A DNA stretch of 64,000 nucleotides from Brachybacterium phenoliresistens (GCF_000576425.1 NZ_KK069999.1:1-64000); one strand, 5' to 3'; counted from the first letter of the stretch, positions 1 to 8,207 are shown. Numbers and translations: made by a program. The notes: generated by a model not told the origin, from the letters alone.

Positions 1-1
1 C

Positions 2-175
2 CCGCCCGCCGCAGGTGGAACAGAACGCGACGATCCCTGGAACGCGCGGGGGTGGCCTCGGCGCAGCCCGACGGGACGTGGAAGGACGCGGACGGTCCTG
101 ATGGAACGCCCCACGGAGCGCTCCCCGGCCCTGGACGGCGCGCTGAGCAGCGACGATCCCGCCGCGGCCGAGTAG
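2..175 (+). CDS. Possible C-terminal end of an upstream gene (partial)
   Basis: An open frame enters from the left edge and ends at the TAG at 173–175. Its last 25 codons or so have mostly G or C at the third position, as real genes here do, and the predicted tail is acidic (ending DDPAAAE). The first part has poorer third-position bias, so it could be chance. The stop codon overlaps the −10 box of the next gene. No family can be assigned from this fragment. Confidence 0.3.
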   Translation, partial: PPAAGGTERDDPWNARGWPRRSPTGRGRTRTVLMERPTERSPALDGALSSDDPAAAE

Positions 176-178
176 GCT
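173..178 (+). promoter_or_regulatory. −10 box TAGGCT, leaderless promoter of the lipoprotein gene
   Basis: TAGGCT lies 6 nt before the ATG at 185 and there is no Shine-Dalgarno sequence, so transcription probably begins at or next to the start codon. Confidence 0.6.
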
Positions 179-184
179 CGGCGG

Positions 185-1108
185 ATGCGATCCCGAAGCG
201 TCGTTCCCGCCGTCGCGGTCCTGGTCCTCCTGCTCGCCGGATGCTCTGTGGAACCGGAGCCGCCGATGCCGACGCCGTCGTCGCCCCGCGCGACGCCGAG
301 TGCGACCTCCGCGGCGACGGAGGAGCCCCGCACCCTCGAGGAGCTCGCCGATGCCGTGGAGTCCGAGGGGCTCGTCGACACGGCGACCCTCTCCGTGGTG
401 TCCGGGAGCCCGGGCGCGCTCCAGGTCCACCTCGTGTGGGACGAGGTGCCCGGCCCGGACGAGCAGCTCGCCGCGTACCAGGAGGTCGACGACCGCATCG
501 ACGAGATCCTCGACGACCGCCCCGAGACGACACAGATCTTTCTCGGCGCCGCCCCGGATTCCGGCCGGTCCCGCGGGGTCGCGACGTCCTACGATCCGGG
601 CCCTGAGCTGCTCCTCTCCCTTCTCGGGACGACAGGCGGCTCCCCCTGCTCAGCGGCAGAGCTGGACCGACGGGACCTGGGCGACGATCCCTCCGCAGAG
701 GTGACCTTCGACTGCACCGTCCAGGCCGACGATCTGGTCGGCCTCGTCTCCTCGTACGACGAGATCACCGCCATCGGGGTCGAGGGAGATGATGTCGAGG
801 TCCGATGGGAGGTGACCGTGGAGGGCTGGACGAGCACCGACGCCCAGCTGCGCGTGGACGCGGGTCCGGTCGAAGGCCGTCAGGAACTGCTGGTGGAGCT
901 CGCGACGATGGCGACGGAGGGCGGCGCCGATCAGGTCAGCCTCGTCGATTCCGGCGACGGCCTCTCGGTCCATGGCTACGTCGATGCCTTCCGGTCACCG
1001 CTGTGCGAGGCGATGCTCGAGCAGATCACCGCGGCCGGTGTCGGGGACGCGACCGTGGGCATGCAGCTGCGCGGTGCGAAGCCGGACGCCTGGTCCTGCT
1101 CGATCTGA
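185..1108 (+). CDS. Secreted lipoprotein of unknown function
   Basis: A 307-residue protein with a classical lipoprotein signal: basic start, hydrophobic stretch, and lipobox LLAGC with Cys20 as the lipidation site. A Pro/Ser/Thr/Ala-rich linker follows (about residues 22–50), then a mostly acidic globular part with no motif I recognise. It should be anchored to the outer face of the membrane. The start is fixed by the −10 box 6 nt upstream. It converges on the methyltransferase gene, leaving only 16 nt between the stops. I do not recognise the family. The linker and acidic body resemble many small actinobacterial surface lipoproteins. Confidence 0.8.
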   Translation: MRSRSVVPAVAVLVLLLAGCSVEPEPPMPTPSSPRATPSATSAATEEPRTLEELADAVESEGLVDTATLSVVSGSPGALQVHLVWDEVPGPDEQLAAYQEVDDRIDEILDDRPETTQIFLGAAPDSGRSRGVATSYDPGPELLLSLLGTTGGSPCSAAELDRRDLGDDPSAEVTFDCTVQADDLVGLVSSYDEITAIGVEGDDVEVRWEVTVEGWTSTDAQLRVDAGPVEGRQELLVELATMATEGGADQVSLVDSGDGLSVHGYVDAFRSPLCEAMLEQITAAGVGDATVGMQLRGAKPDAWSCSI

Positions 1109-1124
1109 TCCCGGACGCGGCGGT

Positions 1125-1856
1125 TCAGCGCCGCCGGGCGATGAGCAGCCCGTCCCAGCCCTTCACGCCGACGGTCTGCAGGGCCGTCGCCTCGAGCTCG
1201 GGATGCTCCGCGATGTCCTGCACGACCTGCCGCACGCCCTGGACCCGCGGGTCCTCGCTGGCGGCGTCGACCACGGCGCCATCGCGCACCACGTTGTCGA
1301 TGACGATCACCGCGCCCGGGCCGGTCAGGCACAGCGCCGCCGCGAGGTACGCGGGGTTGCCGGGCTTGTCCGCGTCGATGAACACGAGGTCGTAGGGCTC
1401 CGCGCCCTCCTCGATCAGGCGCTGCGCCGACTCCGCGGCCGGGCCGATGCGCACCTCGACGCGGTCCGCGACCCCGGCCCGCTCCAGGTTCTCCAGCGCG
1501 ACGTGGGCGTTCTGCGGCGCCAGCTCGAGGGTGGTCACGTGGCCCTGCGCGCCGACGGCCCGCGCGCACCAGATCGTCGAGTACCCGGCCAGCGTCCCGA
1601 ACTCGAGCATGCGGCGGGCCCCGGCGATGCCGATGAGCAGGCCCAGCAGCGCGCCCTGGTTGGCGGCGACCTCGGCATTCGGCATGGTCGTGCGGGCACC
1701 GGACTCGCGCGCCGCGACCAGGGCCTCGTCCTCCCCCACCAGCGCGTGGGTGAAAAAGGCGTCCACGGCGCGCCAGGCGGGCGCCGAGGCGTAGCGGCTC
1801 ACCGGGGTCGAGGCGGCGGCGGGCTCGTGATCGGGGGTGACGTCCACAGGGGTCAT
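1125..1856 (-). CDS. SAM-dependent O-methyltransferase (class I, COMT-like)
   Basis: The 243-residue product matches the small catechol/caffeoyl-CoA-type O-methyltransferase family. It has the SAM-binding region EFGTLAGYSTIWCA (about residue 80), the acidic loop TLELAP, and the metal-site region DLVFIDADKPGNPAY followed by VIDN. These enzymes methylate small hydroxylated molecules using a divalent metal. The family is usually 210–230 residues, so this one is complete with a short N-terminal extension. I start at the ATG at 1856 because the family similarity begins shortly after it. The larger open frame upstream is antisense or out of context. The natural substrate cannot be read from the sequence. 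Confidence 0.85.
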   Translation of the reverse strand: MTPVDVTPDHEPAAASTPVSRYASAPAWRAVDAFFTHALVGEDEALVAARESGARTTMPNAEVAANQGALLGLLIGIAGARRMLEFGTLAGYSTIWCARAVGAQGHVTTLELAPQNAHVALENLERAGVADRVEVRIGPAAESAQRLIEEGAEPYDLVFIDADKPGNPAYLAAALCLTGPGAVIVIDNVVRDGAVVDAASEDPRVQGVRQVVQDIAEHPELEATALQTVGVKGWDGLLIARRR

Positions 1857-1885
1857 CCTGGCACGGCCCGCCGCCGCGCCGCCGG

Positions 1886-2842
1886 TCAGTCGGCGGCGAC
1901 CATGGCGCGGCGCCAGGCGCGGGGCCCGCCCTCGGGCCGCGCCCCGATCTCGTGCACCACGACGGCGGGCCGCTCCTGCTCGGGGCAGGTCGCGGCCCAT
2001 CGGCCGTCGGGACCGATCACGCCGCTCGGCGCGTGCGCCGCGCTCGCCGTCGAGGCGCTCCAGCCGATGCTCAGCCCGTGCTGGCGCGCCATGGCCAGCG
2101 CCGAGATCACCAGCCCGTAGGAGGCATCCGCATCGGCCGGGGCCTGGCAGGAGACCAGCACCGCGTCGGCCCCGGCGTCCTCGTAGCCGAGGAACACGTC
2201 GCCGAACAGGACCTCGAGACCGGAGGCGAGGCCCAGACGGATCCCGCCCACGTCGATCGTGACCTGCGCGTGGCCGCGCTCGTACAGGTGCGCCTCCTTG
2301 GTGCGGGACAGGCGCCGCTCGTCGTACTGCGCCTCGATCGCGCCGTCGGGGCCGATGACCAGCAGGCTGCTGCGCGGGCGCGGCGCCTCGGCCGCCCGGG
2401 TCTGCACGCCGAGGACGGTGCGCAGGGACAGCTCCCGCGCCCCGCTGCGGATCGCGGCCACGGCGCGGTCGAGCTCGTCCCAGGCCAGACGGGACCAGTC
2501 GGCGTCGGTGATCTCCTCGCGGGAGCGGGAGAGCAGCCGCTTGTCGGGGAAGCAGAGCGTCGCCTCGGGCAGCTGGAGCAGGTCCGCGCCCCGGGCGCGG
2601 GCCTCCCGCATCAGGGCGAGGACCTCGCGGGCGCCGGCGCGGATCGCGGCGGCATCGGCCGGGTCGGTGCGCAGGGTCGTCTGCGCGACCGCGAGGCGGA
2701 GGGAGGGGGCAGGGGTGGTGTCGGTGGTGGGCACGTCGTCTCCTTCGGCGGAGCGGAGGTGCCGGAGGGCAGCCGTGTAGGACTCGCCGGTGCGCGCCAT
2801 GCGGGCGCGCACGCGCTTCTTGCGTGCTCGATCTGCTGTCAT
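1886..2842 (-). CDS. Carbon-nitrogen hydrolase (nitrilase) family protein, apparently lacking catalytic Lys and Cys
   Basis: A 318-residue protein whose main part (about residues 48–300) follows the nitrilase/amidohydrolase fold. The usual Glu is present in LLQLPEAT. At the Y-x-K-x-x-L position the sequence is YDERRL (Lys to Glu). At the GxxxCYDxxFPE position it is GLASGLEVLFGD (no Cys). The Glu-Lys-Cys triad is therefore incomplete and classical amidase activity is unlikely. The N-terminus carries a separate basic segment, RARKKRVRARMARTGESYT, that is not part of the hydrolase domain. It lies 29 nt behind the methyltransferase start and is transcribed the same way, so it probably precedes it in an operon. 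Confidence 0.75.
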   Translation of the reverse strand: MTADRARKKRVRARMARTGESYTAALRHLRSAEGDDVPTTDTTPAPSLRLAVAQTTLRTDPADAAAIRAGAREVLALMREARARGADLLQLPEATLCFPDKRLLSRSREEITDADWSRLAWDELDRAVAAIRSGARELSLRTVLGVQTRAAEAPRPRSSLLVIGPDGAIEAQYDERRLSRTKEAHLYERGHAQVTIDVGGIRLGLASGLEVLFGDVFLGYEDAGADAVLVSCQAPADADASYGLVISALAMARQHGLSIGWSASTASAAHAPSGVIGPDGRWAATCPEQERPAVVVHEIGARPEGGPRAWRRAMVAAD

Positions 2843-3044
2843 CCGGAACTCCCGCGATGCCCCTGGCCCGCTCCCCAGCAGCCGCGGCCCGAGGCACGGG
2901 CGATCCACGACGGCGACCGGAGACAGGGTCCCTCTGCCCCGGCTGCACGCGCGGTGCGGGCCCGTGCTGGGGACGGGCCATCGGGGTTGGGCGTCGGACA
3001 CGCCATGTCGAGCATAGCGCCGGGCGCGGGCTCCGCGAGGGATC

Positions 3045-4067
3045 TCAGCGGAGCTCGACGGTGCGTCCCTCGAGGGCGCTGAGGCGGGCGGCGTCGGTGA
3101 TCTCCACGGTGTGGATCGCCTCGTCGAGGAGGACGGCCAGAGGCGCGCCCTCGGCGACCGAGGCATGCAGACGGCGGTAGAACTCGGCATAGTCGCCCGC
3201 AGCGCTGGGCACGGGACGCGCACCGTCCGCCGTGTGCAGGACGCCCCAGCGCTCGGGCTGCTCGCGCCCCCAGTCCGCGGCCGTCGCCGGGTGCTCGCCC
3301 CGCAGGATCGCATCGGTCTGCACGTCGCGCATGCGCGAGGTGTACGCCCCCTGCGAGCCCCACAGCACCAGCTCCCGCTCGGCCAGATGGTTGATCTTGC
3401 TCGCCGAGACCGTGGAGTGGACGCCGGAGGCGTGGTGCAGGGCCACGACGAAGCCCGCGTCGACCTGGTGCCCCTCGACCTCGACCAGGTCCAGGTGGGC
3501 GTCCACCCGCGCGACCGGGCCGAACAGGTGCGTCATCTGGTCGACGAGATGGGAGCCGAGATCGCGCAGCAGCCCGTGCGCGGGGCCGACCTCGAGGGTC
3601 CCCGGCTCGTCGAGGTCGAAGCGGTTCACGGCGCGCCAGGGCGTGCCGATCGCCCCGTCCGCGAGCACCTCCGCGGCGGTGCGCAGATCGGTGTCCCAAC
3701 GGCGGTTGTGGAAGACGGTGAGCAGGCGCCCGGCCTGCTCGGCTGCCGCGGCCATCTCCCGGGCCACCTGCGCATCGGGCGCGAAGGGCTTGTCCGCGAC
3801 GACGTGCACGCCGCGGGCCAGGGCCCGCAGCACCAGCTCGCGGCGGGTCTGCGGAGGGGTGGTGATGACGACGGCGTCCACGCCGAGGTCGATCAGGGCG
3901 TCGAGGTCGTCGACGGCCGGCACGCCCGCCGCCGCGGCGGCCAGCTCGGCGCGACGCTGCGGGGACCGGGTGACGACCCCGGCGATCTCCCAGTCGGGGA
4001 CGGCCTGGATGTACGGCAGGTGGAACTTCTGGCCGCCGAAGCCGAAGCCGACGAGTCCGATGCGCAT
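3045..4067 (-). CDS. Gfo/Idh/MocA family NAD(P)-dependent oxidoreductase
   Basis: A 340-residue protein with an N-terminal Rossmann motif (GLVGFGFGG, residues 4–12) and the family's E/D-K-P substrate/cofactor motif as VADKPFA (around residue 95). The C-terminal alpha/beta half contains typical residues (DLGSHLVDQ). These enzymes oxidise or reduce sugars, inositols or biliverdin-like substrates with NAD(P). Full length for the family. A Shine-Dalgarno GGAGGGG lies just before the ATG. A 10-bp palindrome immediately upstream suggests control by a GntR-type repressor. Its exact substrate is unknown; an aldose, inositol or dihydrodiol are the usual possibilities. Confidence 0.85.
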   Translation of the reverse strand: MRIGLVGFGFGGQKFHLPYIQAVPDWEIAGVVTRSPQRRAELAAAAAGVPAVDDLDALIDLGVDAVVITTPPQTRRELVLRALARGVHVVADKPFAPDAQVAREMAAAAEQAGRLLTVFHNRRWDTDLRTAAEVLADGAIGTPWRAVNRFDLDEPGTLEVGPAHGLLRDLGSHLVDQMTHLFGPVARVDAHLDLVEVEGHQVDAGFVVALHHASGVHSTVSASKINHLAERELVLWGSQGAYTSRMRDVQTDAILRGEHPATAADWGREQPERWGVLHTADGARPVPSAAGDYAEFYRRLHASVAEGAPLAVLLDEAIHTVEITDAARLSALEGRTVELR

Positions 4068-4091
4068 GGGGCCCCTCCAGAGACGAGTATT

Positions 4092-4106
4092 TGTCCGGAC
4101 ATACTA
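4092..4106 (-). promoter_or_regulatory. Promoter/operator of the Gfo/Idh/MocA gene
   Basis: On the minus strand a −10-like TAGTAT (positions 4101–4106) is followed directly by the perfect 10-bp palindrome TGTCCGGACA (4092–4101). The palindrome overlaps the −10 region and lies 25 nt before the start codon, a good position for repression. The shape (TTGTCCGGACA) is typical of GntR-family sites. No GntR regulator is encoded in the window. Confidence 0.45.
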
Positions 4107-4165
4107 GGGGCGTCGGGGGTGGGACGCCAGAGGCGGCCGCGATCCGGCGCGGAGGGCGCGGCCCG

Positions 4166-4171
4166 TAGGCT
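4166..4171 (+). promoter_or_regulatory. −10 box TAGGCT, leaderless promoter of the P-loop kinase gene
   Basis: TAGGCT is 6 nt before the ATG at 4178, with no ribosome-binding site between. Confidence 0.6.
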
Positions 4172-4177
4172 CGTGCC

Positions 4178-4639
4178 ATGGTGCGCATCCTCGTCACCGG
4201 CATGTCCGGCACCGGCAAGACGACCCTCCTGACCGAGCTCGCCCGACGCGGCCGCCGCGTGGTGGACACGGACTACGGCGGCTACGTGCTGCCCGAGGGC
4301 ACCTGGGACGAGCCGCGCATCGCCGCGCTGCTGGCCGCGCACGAGGAGATCGTGGTCCAGGGGACCGTCGAGAACCAGGGCCGGTTCCGCGACCGCTTCG
4401 ACCACGTCGTCCTGCTCAGCGCGCCGCTCGAGGTCATCCTGGACCGGGTCGCCGCCCGCACCGACAACCCCTACGGCAGCACCCCTGCCGACCGCGCCGA
4501 GATCCGGAGCCAGCACGCCGAGGTCGAGCCGCTGCTGCGCCGCAGCGCGGACCTCGAGCTCGACGCCCTGCGCCCCACCGCCGAGCTGGCCGACATCCTC
4601 GAGCAGCTCCTGGGATCGGGCCCGCGAACCTCCCGCTGA
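4178..4639 (+). CDS. Small P-loop nucleotide kinase-like ATPase (AAA_18/shikimate-kinase-like)
   Basis: A 153-residue protein with a clear Walker A motif, TGMSGTGKTT, at residues 7–16, followed by a VVDTDYGG acceptor-binding-like segment (about residue 28). It then has LLSAPLEVILDRVAART, the Arg-rich LID region of adenylate/shikimate-kinase-like enzymes. Family members of this size phosphorylate small molecules (nucleosides, nucleotides, shikimate or gluconate) at the expense of ATP. No specific substrate signature is visible. The gene stands alone, apparently leaderless, between two divergent or tandem units. Confidence 0.75.
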   Translation: MVRILVTGMSGTGKTTLLTELARRGRRVVDTDYGGYVLPEGTWDEPRIAALLAAHEEIVVQGTVENQGRFRDRFDHVVLLSAPLEVILDRVAARTDNPYGSTPADRAEIRSQHAEVEPLLRRSADLELDALRPTAELADILEQLLGSGPRTSR

Positions 4640-4720
4640 CCGCGCGATTCGCCCCGCACGCGGCCGCGAGGATGCGTACCCTGAGACCACCCGACCGACC
4701 CGCCCCACCCGGGAGTGACC

Positions 4721-5677
4721 ATGCCAGCCCCTCGCGACACCAGCGTGATCGTGAGGGCCGCGCGCCTGTACTACGAGCAGGGCCGCTCGCAGACGGAGGT
4801 CGCGCGGGAGCTGAACCTGTCCCGCTCGAACGTCTCGCGCATCCTCACGCAGGCCCGCGACCGCGGGATCGTCGAGATCACGATCCACGATCCGGAGGGC
4901 CCGCCCCAGCGCGACCAGGTGCTCGAGCTCGCCCTGCGCTCCGCGTTCTCCCTGCGCGAGGCACATGTCGTCGCCGCCTCCCGGGTGGTGGGCATCGAGG
5001 TCGTGGCCCGGGAGGGCGCGGCCGTGATCATGGACCGCGCCGCCCAGGTGCGCAGCATCGGCGTGTCCTGGGGGCAGACGGTGCAGGACGTCGTCGCCCA
5101 CCTCGACGCCCTGCACCTGCGGCCGCCGCCGCGGGTGCTGCCGCTGGTGGGCGGGCACAGCGCGCTGGACCAGCTCGAGTCCGGGGAGTCGGTGCTGCGC
5201 GTGCTCGCCTCGCGCCTGGGCGCCCGGCCGGAGACGCTGTACGCCCCGGCGGTGCTCGAGTCCGCGACGACGGTGCGCAGCCTGCGGGCCGAGTCCTCGA
5301 TCGCCTCGGTGCTGGATGCGGCCGGGAAGGTCGAGCTGGCGATCGTCGGCATCGGCTCGACCGGCTTCCACTCCTCCCCTCATCTGGTGCGGCAGATGAA
5401 GCTGTCCGAGAGCGAGCGCATCGCCTTCGAGCAGCAGAACCCCGTCGGCGACGTCTGCGCCCGCTTCGTCGACGCGCACGGCGTGCCGCTGGGCCCGCCC
5501 GCGCAGGACCGCGTGCTCGCGGTGACCTTCGAGGAGCTCCAGGCGATCCCCGAGGTGGTGGGCGTGGCCGCCGGCATCGAGAAGGCCCCCGGGGTGATCG
5601 GCGTGCTGCGCAGCGGCATCATCGACACGATCGTGCTGGACACCGACCTGGCCCGCGAGGTCCTCGCCCGGGTGTGA
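4721..5677 (+). CDS. SorC-family (sugar-binding) transcriptional regulator
   Basis: An N-terminal helix-turn-helix (about residues 10–45: RAARLYYEQGRSQTEVARE, then LNLSRSNVSRIL) is joined to a SorC/DeoR-type sugar-phosphate-binding domain with GVSWGQTV (about residue 110) and GIEKAPGVIGVLRSG near the C-terminus. Such proteins bind a phosphorylated sugar and control its catabolic operon. The ATG at 4721 has GGGAG five bases upstream and is preferred over the GTG at 4715. The product is 318 residues. The gene converges on the galactitol-type PTS genes and is the only sugar-type DNA-binding regulator near the two PTS units, so it probably controls one or both. The effector is not known. Confidence 0.85.
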   Translation: MPAPRDTSVIVRAARLYYEQGRSQTEVARELNLSRSNVSRILTQARDRGIVEITIHDPEGPPQRDQVLELALRSAFSLREAHVVAASRVVGIEVVAREGAAVIMDRAAQVRSIGVSWGQTVQDVVAHLDALHLRPPPRVLPLVGGHSALDQLESGESVLRVLASRLGARPETLYAPAVLESATTVRSLRAESSIASVLDAAGKVELAIVGIGSTGFHSSPHLVRQMKLSESERIAFEQQNPVGDVCARFVDAHGVPLGPPAQDRVLAVTFEELQAIPEVVGVAAGIEKAPGVIGVLRSGIIDTIVLDTDLAREVLARV

Positions 5678-5685
5678 GCGCCCGG

Positions 5686-6186
5686 TCAGCCGGCGAGCCA
5701 GGCGCGGGCGCGGGCCTCCAGATCGGCGTCGTCGCGCGCGGCGAGGACCTCGCGGACGGCGGCCTCGTCCTGCAGGCGGGCGATGAGGCTCTGCAGCGCG
5801 GCGAGCTGGCTGTGGGCGTCGGCGAGCACCAGCATCACCACCAGCTGCACCTGCACCTCGGCCCCGGACGAGCCCATCTCCCCGAAGGCGACCGGCGCTT
5901 GCAGCGTCGCCACCGCAAGCCCGGGGCGCAGCACGTGCTCGGGGTCGGTGTGCGGGATCGCGGCGGGGACGATGGTGGGCAGGCCCGTCGGGTAGGCGGC
6001 CTCGCGGGCGAGGACGGCCTCCTCGAAGGAGCCGGTGACCGCGCCGGAGGCCAGGAGCCGGGCCGCGAGCGCGCGCAGCACGCCCTCGGCATCGGCCGCC
6101 GCGCAGCCGGCGATGGCCGCCCCGGGCAGGAGCGCGAGCGGGGACGGCACGGGCTCGGGCGCGCCGTCCCCGGCGGAGGCGCTCAT
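5686..6186 (-). CDS. gatA: PTS EIIA component, galactitol/fructose type
   Basis: A 166-residue EIIA domain of the fructose-mannitol/galactitol class. The phosphorylated histidine is His79 in AAIPHTDPEHV, preceded by the usual YPTGLPT segment. It accepts phosphate from HPr and passes it to the EIIB cysteine. The start overlaps the end of the EIIC gene by 4 nt (ATGA), showing translational coupling. The gene is last in a three-gene PTS operon read B–C–A. The gat name reflects the family of the set; the sugar could be galactitol, another pentitol/hexitol or something else. Confidence 0.85.
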   Translation of the reverse strand: MSASAGDGAPEPVPSPLALLPGAAIAGCAAADAEGVLRALAARLLASGAVTGSFEEAVLAREAAYPTGLPTIVPAAIPHTDPEHVLRPGLAVATLQAPVAFGEMGSSGAEVQVQLVVMLVLADAHSQLAALQSLIARLQDEAAVREVLAARDDADLEARARAWLAG

Positions 6187-7595
6187 GCCGACGGCTCCTG
6201 CGACCCGGCCGCGGCCTCGGCGGCCGCGGCGCGATCCCGGCGGGCCATCGCGACGCGGATCGCGAAGACCGCCCCGAGGGAGAGGAGGGCCGCGCCGAGC
6301 ACGCCCGGAACGCCCAGCCGGGCGGCGGCGAAGAACACCGCGGTGAGCGGGTTGGCGCCGTCCACGATCGAGGAGATCGTCGTCTGCCCCTCCTCGAGCG
6401 CGAACCCGGAGGCGACGGCGACCTGCGTGAACGTCGGCGCGATCCAGGTGGCGACGAACAGTCCGGCGCCGATGAGGATCCCGCCGCCGATCACGCTGCG
6501 GACGATGTTCCCGCGGAAGATCGGCACCATCACCGCGACCACGAAGGGGATCGTCGCGAGGTCCACCAGCGGCAGCACGCGGTTGCCGGCCGGGGCGAGG
6601 GCCACCGCGATGAGCAGCGTGACCGGCACCAGGATCAGCGAGGTCGCGATCACCGAGGGCTGGCCGACGGCGACCGCGGAGTCCAGGCCGATGTAGAAGG
6701 TGCGGCCCGGGAAGCGCTTCTGGACGAAGGTGCGCGCCGCCTCGGAGATCGGCATCAGCCCCTCCATGAGGATCGCCACCATCCGCGGCAGCAGGAACAT
6801 CGCCGCCGCGAGGGAGATCGCCAGGGTGAGGATCGCCGTCGAATCGGCCGCCGGATCGTCGAAGCCGTAGCCGAAGATGCCGATCAGCAGGCCCAGCACC
6901 AGGCCCATCATGAGCGACTCCCCGAACATGCCGAAGCGCTTCTGGATCGCCGCCGGGGTCGCGTCCAGCCGGTTCAGCCCCGGGATCGCGTCGAACAGGC
7001 GGTTCAGCGGGATGGCGAGCAGGCCGTACGGGGCCGAGGTGCCGTGCGGGAAGGAGATCTCCGGCAGCTGGAAGTACTTCTGGACGATCGGCGCGGTGAG
7101 GTCGGCGAAGGCCAGGACCAGGGCGAGGTGGACGGCGGCGCTCAGCAGCCCCAGCAGGAAGCTCTCGGTCACCGCCGCCACGAGCGCCCCGATCAGGGCG
7201 CTGTGCCAGTAGTTCCACAGGTCGATGTCGAAGGTCCGCGTCAGCCCGGTGACCAGCAGGATCACGTTCACCAGCAGGCCCAGCGGGATGATCATCGCCC
7301 CGATGGCGGAGCCGAAGGCGATGGCGGCCGAGGAGGGCCAGCCGACGTCGACCACGTCGAGGTTCACGCCCAGGCCCTCCGCCATGGCGGTCGCGGCCGG
7401 GCCGACCTGGCCGCCCAGCAGCCCGATCACGAGGTTGATGCCGATGAACCCGATGCCGATGGTCACGCCGGCGCGGAAGGACTTCCCCAGCTTCAGCCCG
7501 AGGATCAGCCCGAAGATCGTGATGAGGACCGGCAGCACGACGCTCGGTCCCAGTCCGGTGAGATAGCCCGAGATCGGGCCGAGGATGCTCTCCAT
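6183..7595 (-). CDS. gatC: PTS EIIC component, galactitol type (GatC-like permease)
   Basis: A 470-residue membrane permease with about 10–12 hydrophobic segments, matching the galactitol-specific EIIC family (about 450 residues). Typical features are an N-terminal ISGYLTGLGPSVVLPV, a conserved GFIGINLVIG segment and the loop DIDLWNYWHSALIGA. It binds the sugar outside and releases the phosphorylated sugar in the cytoplasm together with the EIIB/EIIA partners on each side. A 104-nt spacer separates it from the EIIB gene upstream. The C-terminal tail is Ala-rich and probably cytoplasmic. The substrate cannot be fixed from the sequence. Confidence 0.85.
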   Translation of the reverse strand: MESILGPISGYLTGLGPSVVLPVLITIFGLILGLKLGKSFRAGVTIGIGFIGINLVIGLLGGQVGPAATAMAEGLGVNLDVVDVGWPSSAAIAFGSAIGAMIIPLGLLVNVILLVTGLTRTFDIDLWNYWHSALIGALVAAVTESFLLGLLSAAVHLALVLAFADLTAPIVQKYFQLPEISFPHGTSAPYGLLAIPLNRLFDAIPGLNRLDATPAAIQKRFGMFGESLMMGLVLGLLIGIFGYGFDDPAADSTAILTLAISLAAAMFLLPRMVAILMEGLMPISEAARTFVQKRFPGRTFYIGLDSAVAVGQPSVIATSLILVPVTLLIAVALAPAGNRVLPLVDLATIPFVVAVMVPIFRGNIVRSVIGGGILIGAGLFVATWIAPTFTQVAVASGFALEEGQTTISSIVDGANPLTAVFFAAARLGVPGVLGAALLSLGAVFAIRVAMARRDRAAAAEAAAGSQEPSA

Positions 7596-7699
7596 GATGG
7601 CGCTCCTTGGGGCGGCGCTCGTCCTCGAGCGCAGGGGTGAGGGTCCCGCCGGGCAGGCGCCCGCGGGGGCGGGCCGGGCTCGGCCGGTCGATCAGGCGG

Positions 7700-7975
7700 T
7701 CAGGACAGCGCGGAGACGATCTCCGCGAGCGCGGCGTCCTCGCCGATGCCGGTCAGCAGCGGCAGGGCCCGCACCACGGGGACGCCGAGGGTGGCGGGCA
7801 CCTCAGTGGTGGCGACGATGAGGTCGACCTCGGGCGCGGGGCCCATGAGGTCCATGACCTTGCCCTGGGAGACGTCCGCCTCGATGCCCTGGGCGGCGAG
7901 GTGGTCTCGGACCTTCGCGGCGACGACGGTCGAGGTCGCGACGCCGGTTCCGCAGATGATGAGGACCTTCTTCAT
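7700..7975 (-). CDS. gatB: PTS EIIB component, galactitol type
   Basis: A 91-residue EIIB protein. The phosphocysteine is Cys8 in the loop IICGTGVATST, typical of galactitol/ascorbate-type EIIB. It is the first gene of the B–C–A operon, with AGGAG 7–8 nt before its ATG. It lies 232 nt after the E2 gene of the neighbouring operon, and a strong palindrome between them (8134–8165) suggests that the two PTS operons are transcribed separately. Confidence 0.88.
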   Translation of the reverse strand: MKKVLIICGTGVATSTVVAAKVRDHLAAQGIEADVSQGKVMDLMGPAPEVDLIVATTEVPATLGVPVVRALPLLTGIGEDAALAEIVSALS

Positions 7976-8133
7976 GGCTGCTCCTGGAGGTCGTGAGGGT
8001 CGGGCGGGTGTGTACGAGGGTAGTGCCGGGGCGGGGCGTGCACCTCGGGCGTCCGGGGAGGCGGACGGGCCGGGCTCGTGCTCCGCGGCGGAGCGACCCG
8101 GCGCCGGGGGCGGGCACGACCGGTCGTCCAGGA

Positions 8134-8165
8134 GCCGCGAGCCAGGCGATCGCCTGGCTCGCGGC
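8134..8165 (-). terminator. 32-bp perfect palindrome, probable terminator of the srl/E1-E2 operon
   Basis: Positions 8134–8165 read the same on both strands (two 16-nt arms, no spacer), centred on AGGCGATCGCCT. It starts 43 nt after the E2 stop codon on the minus strand. There is no U-run, as is common for GC-rich actinobacterial terminators. An alternative reading is a dimeric protein-binding site ahead of gatB. Confidence 0.55.
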
Positions 8166-8207
8166 CCTCAGACCGCCGTCCGTGCACGCCCTCGGCGTCG
8201 CCCGTCG

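Noticed and set aside
2150-2210. Cysteine in LVSCQ of the nitrilase-like protein as the catalytic nucleophile
   Set aside because: It falls on the strand after the GADAVLV segment, about 18 residues beyond where the family nucleophile sits.
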